The notes under the pieces are model-generated. The model made no database searches, had not been told where the DNA came from, and worked only from the letters and a program-made list of their open reading frames with translations. A program made the position numbers and the translations under genes. Shown in pieces: positions 40,769 to 51,479 of a stretch of DNA of 64,000 nt (its first letter is position 1; every line of letters begins with the position of its first letter). Origin of the DNA: Icerya purchasi (taxonomy: Eukaryota; Arthropoda; Insecta; Hemiptera; Monophlebidae); the NCBI GenBank assembly GCA_039619475.1, contig CM077115.1:497323352-497387351 (forward strand), in the 5' to 3' direction.

Positions 40769-41289
40769 TTTGATATTAAACGTGTAAAACGAACTAATAG
40801 TAAAATTAGCATTCTACAGAGCAGTGACTAAAATTCAAAATAAAATAAATTGCAAGATGTTTAATTAGCGGAACAGTAAGAAATGATAAAAATGCAAAAT
40901 GAAAAACTAGAACAGGAAATGAACTCTCTAAGAGAAACTATTAAAAGTAAATCATCAAAAATATTAGTAAATTAAACTAATTGTAAATAATCAAATGATT
41001 TAGAGCGATATACTACGCGAGAGAACATATTCAAGGTGTAACCAAAAAAGGAAGGTAAAAATGTTTAATAATATTAGTTCTAACAGTAATCGCTCTGATT
41101 AAAACAGAATTAGCGGTAGCCGGTATAACACACATCGGCTATTTAGTAAAATTTCAAATAGACCAATTATTGCCGGCATCGGACACCTAAAAGTAGGTAA
41201 AAACTTGGAAAACATAAGTAATAGATCAAATAAAAGTAAAAAGGGGGCTCATCTGATTCGCAAACACAAAAATGCGAGATAGTATGTTT

Positions 41290-42540
41290 TTTTTTTTTTT
41301 TTTGTTTTTACTTTTTGGACTCGTTCATCTAGAAATAATTAGAAAGGAAAGAAGTCAATTATATCTTGATGCAGTCAGATATTGTTAGTAGGAAGTAATC
41401 AATATACTAGGAATAATTTGTGGAGAAGAAAAAGACAAGATATAAGAGACGCAATATGGAGTAGGAATAATTCCAATTCGCAGCAAACTGGAATAGAAAG
41501 TAAAACGCCAAACAGAAAGAGATCAACACTTAATAAACAGCATTGCAAACACGCACTTCTTTTGAATAAAAAGAACAATACGGAGAGAAAACCAATGAAA
41601 AACAAAAACGGGAGGAAGATAATAGAGTATGGCTTAAAAACGTAGCTGAATAATGGAAACAACGAAACGACGAAGTGAAGGAAGTAGAGAGAACCACGGA
41701 TTGGCAGAAAGTCGCTAGGTTGAACAGACAGATAAAAGGAACAACTATTAGAAAAAGAGGAAGCGTAAATATCCGATACCATAATCTAAGATGAAAATTT
41801 TTACACAGCGACAGGAGATTAGAGGATGGGATTTTTCTTAAGAAAAGAGGTGAGAAATTGCAAAAATCTAAGTGCCAAAGAATACGTCGCTTCGTTACCG
41901 AAAGTGCCCGAATGGTTAGGAACCCGCGGCAAATCAATTTGAATTGGATGGAGGGAAGAAAGAACGTGACGGAGAATAATAAAATAACAGGAATAATCAG
42001 GTAAGGGAGAATAAATTGAAGGGCGGTCAGGGAGTTGGATATAATCAAGAATTTAAAGAAAAGATGATCGGAAGAAATGAAACTAATAAAGCGTAGAATA
42101 ATCATTAATTCGTTTATGAGTGGAAGAGAGCCAGATGAAAAGATTTTGAAAGAGCAAAACCTGGAAGAATAAAAGAGGCACTGACATCACACGACTTCTT
42201 CAAACCATCTGTAAACACTGTGTTACATGCAATGGAAATTGAGAATTGATATAGTACTGTGGATTTCCTGTCTAATTAGGGCCTGCGGAAGAAATTTTGA
42301 GAGCATAGGTATGGTAAACATTTTAGGAGAATAGCAGAGTTCGGTGAAATTAAAAGAGAAATAAGGGCGATTGTGAAAGGAAATTGTGTAAGAGCAAAAC
42401 GAACTAAGCCGTAGAGAGATGGGGGATAAAACAGGGGTTTTACGAACGCTAATTCCTAGAAATGGAAAGGTAGGAATAGATAAGAGTAGAGGACGTGAGT
42501 GGAAGACGCTTAGCAAACAAAACGATAGCTCAAATAAGGT
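41290..42540 (-). mobile_element. Family B LINE tail, longest minus-strand remnant
   Basis: The T run at 41287-41305 is its poly-A tail. Inside, the minus strand reads VPNHSGTFGNEATYSLALRF near 41930, a decayed match to VPSHSGIEGNEVADFLARSA at 50480-51470, then SDIYASSFSNSCSFYLSVQP near 41760. The reading frame is broken. Coordinates beyond 42000 are approximate. Confidence 0.7.
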
Positions 42541-42738
42541 GTCTCTTTTAAATCCTCTCTAATTCCAGCTGTTCATGTGAAAATCTATATAATAAAAAAA
42601 TATAATCTATAACGTAAAAAAAAATTAAAAAAGCAGGAAAAGAGCTAAATTATAATTATGTATAATTTTGAAGCGTTTATGTAAAATAAGAAAGACAGAA
42701 ATGGAATAGAAATTGAAATGATACGATATCGGATAATT

Positions 42739-42806
42739 ATTATTATTGTTATTATTGTTGTTATGATTATCATTATCATTATCATTATCATTATCATTAT
42801 CATTAT
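42739..42806. repeat. (ATTATC)n and ATT microsatellite
   Basis: Seven or so ATTATC units preceded by degenerate ATTATT/GTT repeats. Confidence 0.93.
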
Positions 42807-43414
42807 AAGATTTATCCACACAAACAATAAATTCTGAATGTTTATAACGATAAAATGGGAAAACAAAATTCCTTTTAGTTAATAAAGTGTATAGTAATAC
42901 AATTGCTTATTCCAAATGAGTAATGAAATAGTATCTAGATTATTGAATTAAATTGTACAATGGCATTAACCTATTTTTGATAATTGATGGAAAAATATAT
43001 ATCATATTCCGACTTCAGACAAAATTGAATCCAAATTTCATTTTGCGTGCGAGACCAACTAATGCAAGTACCTGAATTAACTGCAATCGTCGCTTGATAA
43101 ATCCGCAAAACTTATTTTCAGTGCGCTCCTTTCGATACTTGACGTAGTATGAATTTTACTTTATTCGCGGTATAATTGCGTGAACACGAAACGGCATGGA
43201 TTCCGACGAGCAAAATTGAACGAAAATTTTATTAAATGGAAACACCGAAATGCGAGTTTTTCAATTGAAAAATATTAAAATCTTCCATTTAGACCGACGT
43301 ATGTATTCTACAAATGCGGAACTCGGACATTAAAGAATTTTAAAATTACTTTTTAATCCGGGCAAAATAGCATTTGAATTTGGAAATTCTTATAACCGGG
43401 ACTTCTGCGTCCTC

Positions 43415-43693
43415 CTCAAATTTCAGATTTTTAAATTAACAATTAGCTAATTTGCACGATTTTTCCATTAAGTTGAATTTTTTTTTGAAATTTCAGAAAG
43501 AACGGAAAAAGATACTCAAAATGAAAAAAAAAATCGTTTTCATAGGTGCATTCTAAGCGGCACAATTTATTTTGCAACTAAGGACTTCGAGGAAGCCGTG
43601 CGTGACGCCAGAGCGCTGATTTCAAAAAATTTCAACTTAATGGAAAAATTGTGCAAATTAGCCAATTGTTAATTGAAAAATCTGAAATTTGAA
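43415..43693. repeat. Inverted repeat, ~68-bp arms
   Basis: The arms 43415-43483 and 43626-43693 are inverted copies with about five mismatches (core CTTAATGGAAAAAT and TGTTAATT). Outward the resemblance decays, though CCGGTTATAA phrases recur at 43390 (inverted) and 44125. Probably a remnant of a larger foldback or DNA transposon. Confidence 0.7.
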
Positions 43694-44194
43694 GAGAACG
43701 TAGGCATTGCAATTACCTTTCGATTACTTTCTGTGTTATTGAGAGTTCGGCTTGAGTGCTTATTTTAACCACCCCCAGACATTTTCCGAAAGCTTCATTG
43801 AGTTTTGAGGAAAATTGACGAAATGACAACAATTTGAACTTTTGTCTGTTTTTATTTTCATCGCTAATTTTGCAATGTTAAATAATTTTTTCGAATTTTC
43901 GTAATAGCCTATTCTTGTGTAAAATTTACTCGGGAACAAAATCGACAAGTGTACCTCATGTCGATTCGGGGCTCATTTACCGAGATAATCGTAAAAAAAC
44001 TTAAAGAAAACACTATTTTTTTTTAAAATCTCAATATAAACAATGGTTCCGCACTTCCCACATACCCACAAATTTCAGGTTGCATTACTCTGATTTTTAG
44101 CTAAATTTTAAGCCCAAGAAGTTCCGGTTATAAAAATTTCACCAAACAAGCATGTTTTTTGTCTACTTTACCGGGGGGACTATTTGACAAACCA

Positions 44195-44345
44195 CCACAC
44201 GTACACCATCATATGCGCGCTAGTTAGTACACCGCAGACACTAACACATGGACTGTATTTATATAACGATATAAATCAAACAATCACAATATCATTTCCG
44301 AGAGTAGTCTTGCGTGTACACTGGCGTTGCATATAGCAATTTCCA
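44195..44345 (+). repeat. SINE1 3' fragment
   Basis: ATCATATGCGCGCTAG, then ACCGCAGACA and TCTTGCGTGTACAC, then GCGTTGCATATA match the SINE1 body. The tRNA-like head is absent. Confidence 0.75.
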
Positions 44346-44738
44346 AGATCGCGCTACCGGTATCAACGAAAAAAAAGGAATATAGAATAATCGAGAGCAA
44401 CGCAATATTACCGGCATTAAACTTAGTTCGTATCGTAAATCACAAAATTTCGACTGGCTTAAACAAAACTCATCAAATTACCAGCCAGGGGACTAAGTTC
44501 ATAATCTGTTTCCTCTTTCTTCTTTCTTCTTCTCATTATTATAACTTTCTTGCCGTCTTCACCGCCATCGTACTACCACATTTTATTCCTAGTCGCTTTC
44601 TTTCTACAATTGACCGGGTCACTTTCTTTTCTCAAATGTTTCTGTCAAGATAGTTTTCTTTTCTAACTCCCGCGGACATAGCCTTTCGGTGTTTTTGTAC
44701 GATTCTCTTTATCGATTCCTCTTTTTTTCCTCTGGTAG

Positions 44739-44865
44739 AACGGAAAACACGAAGGTGTTGAGACTGTTACCTAATATGAAGTTTAACTTGATCAATTCCG
44801 TGCTGCCGGAGAGCTTCGCCCACAAATTTATCATTAACTATAAGGATCCACATATCACTGACTAG
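44739..44865 (+). CDS. Candidate terminal exon, unidentified gene
   Basis: After a good pyrimidine tract and acceptor (CTTTTTTTCCTCTGGTAG), one base plus 41 codons run to TAG. The peptide has VLRLLPNMKFNLINSVLP and FAHKFIINYKDP. Its base composition is more coding-like than its surroundings. The shape, a short basic-hydrophobic segment with an LP motif near a protein end, faintly recalls the C-terminus of SDR16C-type dehydrogenases (the 17-beta-HSD11/retinol dehydrogenase group), but this is a weak impression. No further exons were identified with confidence upstream. It could also be a chance ORF. Confidence 0.3.
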
Positions 44866-46500
44866 CACTGTACACAAACAATTTATTTCGTATTGTTATC
44901 TGCGACATTAATACTTTCCTACTTTTATTTTATTTATTCAATTTTCCCCCCTCTTTTTATGAAGTAATAATTTTCTTTTTTTCCCCTAAGCTATAGCCCT
45001 ATTATTTCCACTTATTATACGTATACAACCTTACCTACTTACAGTATCAGGGACTATGTTTTTCATCCCTATTATTGTTTATACTCTTAGTAAACTTTGC
45101 AGGGAGTTTTCACACACACTTATTTTAAGCTTTTTATTACACTTTTTATTTATTTTTTATCCCACACTATGAGTTAAATTTGTACTTACACAAAACTTAC
45201 TCCCTGCTCCTTTATACGCAATTGAAAAATAATATATTTGTCCTTCCAGAGGTTATCTGATTAAAAAAAAAAAAAATACAAAAAAAAAACGAAGTTTAAT
45301 TACAATGATCTAGAAAAATTTTAAAAAAGTAAACTATCCCCCCCCCCGTATTCTCCGCGAAGATCGTCTGACAGTTATAGTCAATGTTCGAACAAAGCTT
45401 AATTTTAATTCCATCTCGTCTTTATTTCCCTTCTGTCGTCGGGTTTTTTGCTTTTCTTCCCGCTTTCGTGCTTTTTCCGTTTCGCCGGGAGAGAACAAAA
45501 TACGCTGATCGATAAGACATCTATATTCTTCTGGAATTTCTGAAGACTTGTTCGGGCAAAATTATAAAATTCCTAAACGGCAAAAGCGACATTGCTATTT
45601 CGGTGTCAGTTTAGGACCTATTGCTACAGACAAGGGCGGAAGGTCTTAACTGTAGTAAATCTAATCGGAGGCGAACAGTGCAAGAGACAAAATTTAATTG
45701 GACATGTTGTTAATTTACACAATGAAATAGTAGTGTCGGAGTTTGCGTTTCCGGTCAGTTTAGTTTAAATTCGCCAAAGCCGAACTGCGTCTAGCGTCTT
45801 CACGAAGACGACATCGGCCCCGGTTGCAGACGATAAAGAACAATTGCCAGTTGCCGCTGTGCGCCTTTAATTCCCATTAATTACAAATTAAAGGACAAAT
45901 CTAGTTATATCGCCGCCGGTGCAAGAATTTCCGAATGCGACCCGTTACGAAAATAAATTACGCTCGTCTGCCGGTGTGCAAGCAGCTTTTATTAAAGGGC
46001 AATTCTGTACGGCTCGGTTCCCGGCTGAATTGTGTTACCTTTACTCGGTCAGAGGGCGCCACCGAGCCCGTTTGATTATTTCTCGGTAAATTGCCATCGT
46101 CAAAGTACCAAACAGATTCTGACTCTGTCTCAATTTATCACCTTGAACGTAAGTTGTCCTCCTAGCTCTGTCCAAATTTCTAATTTTCCGCTAAATACGC
46201 GGAAAAAACAGCATTTCAATTATAGTCTAGTTACGAATTGAAAGGCAAATTAATTTTTCTTTTCAAGTTCTCCGGACAATTTTTTCGCATAAAAGTTTGT
46301 ATTTCTGTACGTTTTCAAGACACTTTTTTAATTCTGTCGTTTTTTGTTTTTTCTTTAAACCTTCGTATTTCGAATAGTCTGTTAGTTCTCTGCTAACAAC
46401 GCGAAATGTTCCCATATCAGTTTTGAAAGATCAGAGTTGTACCCATTAACACTCTGTGTTTCGAGTAAAATTAACAGTCCAATTAGTAATTAACATTTAT
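44866..46500. other. Spacer with a GC-richer non-coding patch
   Basis: 45400-46130 is richer in GC than the surroundings and contains TAATTA-type sites (AATTCCCATTAATTACAAAT), but no coding frame. It may be regulatory or the 5' region of a gene; the sequence alone does not show which. Confidence 0.3.
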
Positions 46501-46769
46501 TTTTAATAATAATAATAATAATAATCAAATCAAATCAAATTTATCATTACTATTATTATTACAAAATCCATCTGTGGGCAGAAATTGCGCGAACGATGGG
46601 ATAGTTCAATGTAAAAGTTGGATACAATTTAAAAAAGAAAAAAGAGGATTTCTTATAAATAACCAATCACAACAATGCATCTGAAACTTAAATATAAGGA
46701 TAATATATAGAAATTACTGAGTGCAAAAATGAAACAATATAAAAAACTGTAAATTTTGTAAAATAATAT

Positions 46770-46787
46770 ATATATATATATATATAC
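46770..46787. repeat. (TA)n microsatellite
   Basis: Short TA run. Confidence 0.85.
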
Positions 46788-47843
46788 AACATGCACACAT
46801 ATATACATATAGATATCGGGGTTATCAATATCGAACGCCGTAGACGAAAGTTTTAAAAATTTAGAACAAAGAAAAGTATGCTGCAATTATGAATTAAAAG
46901 AGAAATGTAAAAGTAACGGGAAGAACTAGTATGGATAAATTTAAAATCCGTTTGCGATTAATAACAGATAATGGATTAGTGATGAATGCACTTACGCACT
47001 TAAACTACTTTCGAAATTATTTCATATACATTTACGTCTGTTTTTGTGATTTTTAAGATTTTTAACATTATATAAGAGAACATTTGGTAACTGATTATAG
47101 AGTAATGGGGCCATATGGCTGCATTCTAGAACGGTATTTATTAAATTTTGGTACAATAGCTACTTCTTTACCACAGCCCCTAGTAATTACAACACCGTTA
47201 ACGAAGAATCCAAATTCGTTTTTGTATTTAAGTAGGAATATTAGTAGCTGAGTTTTATATAATAAATTAATATGATAAAATTTACAATACGAATTAGAAT
47301 CCTTATTTTTGTTAACTAATTTGAATAACCTTCTATGCAAATATTTTATTCGATTCAAATGATACTCCGTAACATTGCCCCAGTGTATTAAACCGTATAT
47401 TAGAAGTGGTTGATAAAGGGGCAGATATAATAGATAGTTTCCACTAAAAAACTCACTTGGATAATAGAAAATTTGTAATTAAGCTTTCTTAGTTTTTGTT
47501 CTAAGTAGTTTGCATATGCATTCCACAATAATCTACAGTCTAAGATTACGCCTAGATACTTAATCTCACTAACTCTGTCTATGACTGTATTACTATTTGA
47601 ACCTAACCTGATACTATATCCCATTTATTCTGGTGGACATAGCTATAGACGATATATTTCGTTTTATTTAAATTTACTATTAGTTTATTATTATTAAACC
47701 AATTTAATACAGTATTTACGTCCTTCTGAGCTAGTTGTTAGAGAGTTTGAATATGTCGCGAACTAGTCATAATAACTGTGCCATCGGCATACGTGAATAT
47801 TTTCTCGGTGAATTTTAGATTACATAACTCATTTATATACATA

Positions 47844-47872
47844 CACCCTGTCAAGAAAGTATCGGGAATTGT
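47844..47872 (+). repeat. Mariner left terminal inverted repeat
   Basis: 29 bp, starting CACCCTGTCAAGAAAG; an exact inverse of the right end. It is the expected transposase binding site, preceded by TA. Confidence 0.97.
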
Positions 47873-48036
47873 CAATTTAAATCTCCCGGGTAATAGCTAG
47901 GCAGATAATTTTTTTTTTCCAGGTTGGTACAACTGTTTTGTATTATGATGCATATTTTTAGCGCGATCTGTCAACCAGTGTGTTTACAGCAGCTGTTAAA
48001 ATCAGTCGACCTTGAAGGTTTTGTCGAAGTTTTACA

Positions 48037-49113
48037 ATGAGTGAAAATATTGAACAACGTACTTGTGTTAAATTCTGTGTTTCGAACGAAATTTCTTGTG
48101 CCGATACACTGAAAATGTTACAGAAGGCTTTTGGTGAATCTGCTTTATCAAAAACGCGGGTTTACGAGTGGTACAGAGCGTTCAAGGATGGTCGGGAGAC
48201 GGTCGAAGACATGCCTCGCTCTGGACGGCCTTCAACGAGTGTGACCGATGATAACGTCGATAAAATCAAGGAAATCGTTGCTGAAAATTGTCATGTGAGC
48301 TTGAGAGAGATGGCTCATGGATTGGGCATGTCACACGAGAGCGTACGTACGATTGTGCACGAAAAATTCGGTATGCAACGCGTTGCGGCTCGGCTTGTTC
48401 CGAAAGACCTGAATTTCTTTCAAAAAAAGTACCGAGAACAGGTAGCTGCAGACATGCTGGATCGAGCCAATTTGGATCCTACCTTCTTGGAAAAGATAAT
48501 TACTGGTGACGAGACATGGGTGTACGAGTACGACACGCTTACGAACCAGCAATCGTCCGAATGGCGGCCAATTGGCGCGCCAAAGCCGAAAAAACCTCGC
48601 CAAAACCGATCGAAAGTGAAGATCATGTTGATTGTTTTCTTCGATATTCGAGGCGTGGTACACTATGAATATGTGCCAGCCGGACAGACAGTCACCAAAG
48701 AGTTTTACTTAAGTGTTTTGAGACGTTTGAGAGAGGCTACCCGTCGTAAACGTAACGATTTGTGGGTCGACAATTCTTGGATTCTCCATCACGATAATGC
48801 GCCGTCTCACAAAGCCATAATTGTGAATGAGTTTTTGGCCAAACACTCGGTAAATATCATCGAACAACCGCCGTATTCACCAGATTTAGCACCCTGCGAC
48901 TTCTTCCTATTCTCAAAACTCAAATTTCCGCTACGGGGAATGCGCTTCGAATCGATTGATGACATCAAGACGAATGCGACGCGAGAGCTAAAGGCCATCC
49001 CGGAAACCGCCTATCAGAAGTGCTTTGCCGAGTGGAAAAAGCGTTGGCATATGTGCATCGCTTCGAATGGATGTTATTTTGAAGGTGACAAAATAAATTT
49101 GGATGAAAATTAA
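48037..49113 (+). CDS. Mariner transposase, apparently intact
   Basis: 358 residues. The paired helix-turn-helix DNA-binding region occupies roughly residues 1-115, with RVYEWYRAFKDGRETVED and RSGRPSTS (61-68). A linker with RLVPKDL stands in place of the usual WVPHEL. The DDE catalytic domain follows: TGDETWVYEYD (Asp158), HHDNAPSH (Asp253) and YSPDLAPCDFFLF (Asp288), giving the D,D34D spacing of mariners. The enzyme cuts the element at its inverted repeats and inserts it at TA. The ATG lies 164 bp inside the left end; TAA lies 20 bp before the right repeat. The wording resembles the vertumnana/irritans side of the mariner family, from memory. No stop or frameshift is visible. Confidence 0.96.
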   Translation: MSENIEQRTCVKFCVSNEISCADTLKMLQKAFGESALSKTRVYEWYRAFKDGRETVEDMPRSGRPSTSVTDDNVDKIKEIVAENCHVSLREMAHGLGMSHESVRTIVHEKFGMQRVAARLVPKDLNFFQKKYREQVAADMLDRANLDPTFLEKIITGDETWVYEYDTLTNQQSSEWRPIGAPKPKKPRQNRSKVKIMLIVFFDIRGVVHYEYVPAGQTVTKEFYLSVLRRLREATRRKRNDLWVDNSWILHHDNAPSHKAIIVNEFLAKHSVNIIEQPPYSPDLAPCDFFLFSKLKFPLRGMRFESIDDIKTNATRELKAIPETAYQKCFAEWKKRWHMCIASNGCYFEGDKINLDEN

Positions 49114-49132
49114 AAATTGTTCGTTTTATTTA

Positions 49133-49161
49133 ACAATTCCCGATACTTTCTTGACAGGGTG
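49133..49161 (-). repeat. Mariner right terminal inverted repeat
   Basis: Exact inverse of the left repeat, ending CTTGACAGGGTG and followed by TA. Confidence 0.97.
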
Positions 49162-49399
49162 TAAAAAGTAAAATTAGTCCTAAAATACTACCTTGAGGAA
49201 CTCCGCAATTCCGAATCGTATAACCACTCTGTACTTTATTTATTTTTGTCACATATTTTATTTGAGGCAAGTATGATTTAAATCAATCGTATATCCTCCC
49301 GCGGAAACCAGGTGAGTGTAGATTAACTAGAAGAATTTTATGATCAATTATATCGAAAGATTTGCAAATAAACCGCTAAACAGAATTTTCCATGTTTTG

Positions 49400-49645
49400 G
49401 TTTCTTTGTTTGTTTTGTTTTTTGTTTTTTTTTTGAGGGGCTCGTCAACCAAGGACCTTTACCCAAAAACAAATAGTGAGGAAAGAAGTCGGTTATACTT
49501 AAATCCGATCAGAAATCTTTGCTAAAAAGGAACAAATAGCAGGAATAACTAGTGGGGAAGGAAAGGACAGGATATAGGAAGCACAATAAGGAGCAGGAGG
49601 CCCAAGCCTCAACAAATAGGAATCAGTGAGATATATGCTTGAATA
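49400..49645 (-). mobile_element. Family B LINE 3' tail nested in CR1/L2-like element
   Basis: The T-rich end is at 49415-49435. Its reverse complement shares GACTTCTTTCCT and CTTATATCCTGTC-like stretches with the copy at 41290-42540. CR1/L2 coding sequence resumes on either side, so it is a later insertion. Confidence 0.55.
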
Positions 49646-50241
49646 GTGCTAGATCAGTTTTCCTTCTAAAAACCCCCCTATTGGTTAGTGATAAAAGCGT
49701 TTTTACAATATAAGTAATTTAATAACATTTTAATCTTTATACATTTTTTGAAAATTTTTGAGTTGGCACGTAAAATGCATATGGGGGGGCCTGTAGTTGG
49801 CTAATTTGCATTATCCCCCGGTTTTTATACGTTGAAGTAATTATTCCAACTTTTAAAATTTCTGGAAATTTTCCTGCACTAATCGATTCGTTAAACAAGT
49901 AAGTATTAATGGTTTGGGGAAAAATGCCCGATTTTCTTTTATTAATATTGTTGACAAACCATCAGCACCGAAGGACGATTTATTAGGTAGTGACTGCAAT
50001 GCATTTTCTACTTCTCTCTCTGTAAGTTCGATAAAACTAAAAGAATATCGGACAATGAAGTGTTGTTCTTGAAGATTTCATTGTTAAAACATTCTTCTTT
50101 AAATAAATCGTTTAAACCGGTTGAAAAGTAATTATTAAAAAGATTAGCAATCTCGCACCCATGACCATCAACAGATAATCTTTCATTGCCTTTATTTATT
50201 TCACGAATTGCGAGATTTTTATTTCCCAATAATTTTATAAC

Positions 50242-50242
50242 C

Positions 50243-50290
<48 letters not shown>
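50242..50290. repeat. (AAT)n microsatellite
   Basis: About 16 AAT units at the edge of the CR1/L2-like element. Confidence 0.95.
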
Positions 50291-50479
50291 GTGTATAAAC
50301 ATTTCTATTTTTTTTGTTTTATTTTATTTTTTTTACCTTCCATTTATTACCTGTACTCATCTTGTTATATTTTACATATGATTTTTGTTATCAATTATTT
50401 TAATTTAAACGACCATAGTGTAAACCACTACTTTTGATTTCAATAGTACATGTCTCCCCATCTCATTCTCCTCTCTTCC

Positions 50480-51470
50480 TCTTCGTGCTAACTCCACTCC
50501 CCAGAGTACAGCGGTCAGTAAATATGTCCACATCTTAAATTCTTCATTTCCTCGTCATGTAAAAATTTTCACTGATGGTTCCGAAAATGATAGCGGAGTA
50601 GGCGGTGCTTTTGCGGCCCCCTCGCTTAATCACTCGGAATCCTTCAAACTTCCTTCCTTTTGTTCCACTTTTTCTGCTGAAGCAGTCTCCATTCTCCGTG
50701 CTGTCTCCTTTATTTCCTCTTCAAGAGTGATCTGTAAATTTCTCATTATTACTGATTCCAAATCTATGCTGCAAGCTATCTCTTATCCCCAACTTGCGCT
50801 TAGCACGTTCTATCTTTATTGACTTTTTATGGGTTCCTAGCCACTCTGGCATTGAGGGAAATGAAGTAGCTGACTTCCTAGCTCGCTCGGCGTCTCTCAA
50901 TGGTCCATTCCTTCCAAATTTTCCTGCCTCAGACATCCTTTTCCTCTCCGCAAGTCTCAATACCAGACTATGGGTTGACATCTACCCTTCCATTTTTGCC
51001 AATCGCTCCTCCTTCTACCTCCTCCTACAGCCTACTCCCAATTCACAGCCTTGGTACTAATTTCTTCCCTTTTCTCGGCGCTCGGCTATTGTTTCTTTAA
51101 TCAGACTAAGACACTTGGTCGTTCCCTCCTTCCCTTTTCTCGTTTTTCTTTTTCTCTTTCACCTTCTCCCTTTTTCCCTCTCCACTCTACTGATCCTCCC
51201 TTTATATGCGATCCCAACCATATCCTTTTTGAATGCCCTGCTCTTTTTCATGAGTGCTCTCATCTATACACCGAACTCTTGGATTTGGATCTTCCTACCC
51301 CTTTCAATGCTTCCTTTATCCTTTCCTTCCCATCTCTAGCCATTATTCCCCTCCTTCCTTCTTTTATACTCTCTATCTCCGATCGCCTCAGAATCTGAGT
51401 AGGTGATCTAGGTCCATGTAGTTGGGTCAGTGTTAACACCAAGCCCATTAAAACAAAAAAAAAAACCACT
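50480..51470 (+). mobile_element. Family B LINE 3' end with RNase H, best copy
   Basis: A plus-strand 5'-truncated LINE. RNase H begins near 50565 with VKIFTDGSENDSGVGG (first catalytic Asp), continues with FSAEAVSILRAV (Glu) and ITDSKSMLQA (Asp), shifts frame near 50810, and resumes WVPSHSGIEGNEVADFLARS (last Asp) to about 51060. Decayed C-terminal sequence (PNHILFECPALF) follows. The end has TCAGAATCTGAGTAGGTGATC, TTGGGTCAGTGTTAACACC and a poly-A at 51450-51465. It serves as the reference for the other family B remnants in the window. Not functional. Confidence 0.85.
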
Positions 51471-51479
51471 ACTTTGCAT

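Larger units (their letters stand above)
47844..49161 (+). mobile_element. Complete mariner element with intact transposase
   Basis: A 1318-bp element with 29-bp perfect terminal inverted repeats (47844-47872 and 49133-49161, starting CACCCTGTCAAG). It is flanked by the TA target duplication at 47842-47843 and 49162-49163. It carries one uninterrupted transposase gene. Length, ends, TA duplication and the D,D34D enzyme all fit the mariner group. The intact ends and frame indicate a recent insertion. Confidence 0.97.
47090..50240 (-). mobile_element. CR1/L2-like LINE, split by two insertions
   Basis: A minus-strand element. From its upstream side it shows EIANLFNNYFSTGLNDLF (50008-50244), then GKFPEILKVGII near 49850, GVPQGSILG near 49190, and, after the mariner, LCNLKFTEKIFTYADGTVI near 47800 (catalytic YADD, second Asp lost). 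EIKYLGVILDCRLLWN (47400-47624) and a C-terminus with VNGVVITRGCG (47095-47358) follow. Frameshifts and stops make it inactive. The mariner (47844-49161) lies between RT motifs B and C, and a family B tail (about 49400-49640) lies further upstream. Confidence 0.82.

Noticed and set aside
41382..42105. Long overlapping ORFs on both strands around 41.4-42.1 kb
   Set aside because: They are chance frames over a decayed family B LINE tail; the informative reading is the minus-strand RNase H remnant.
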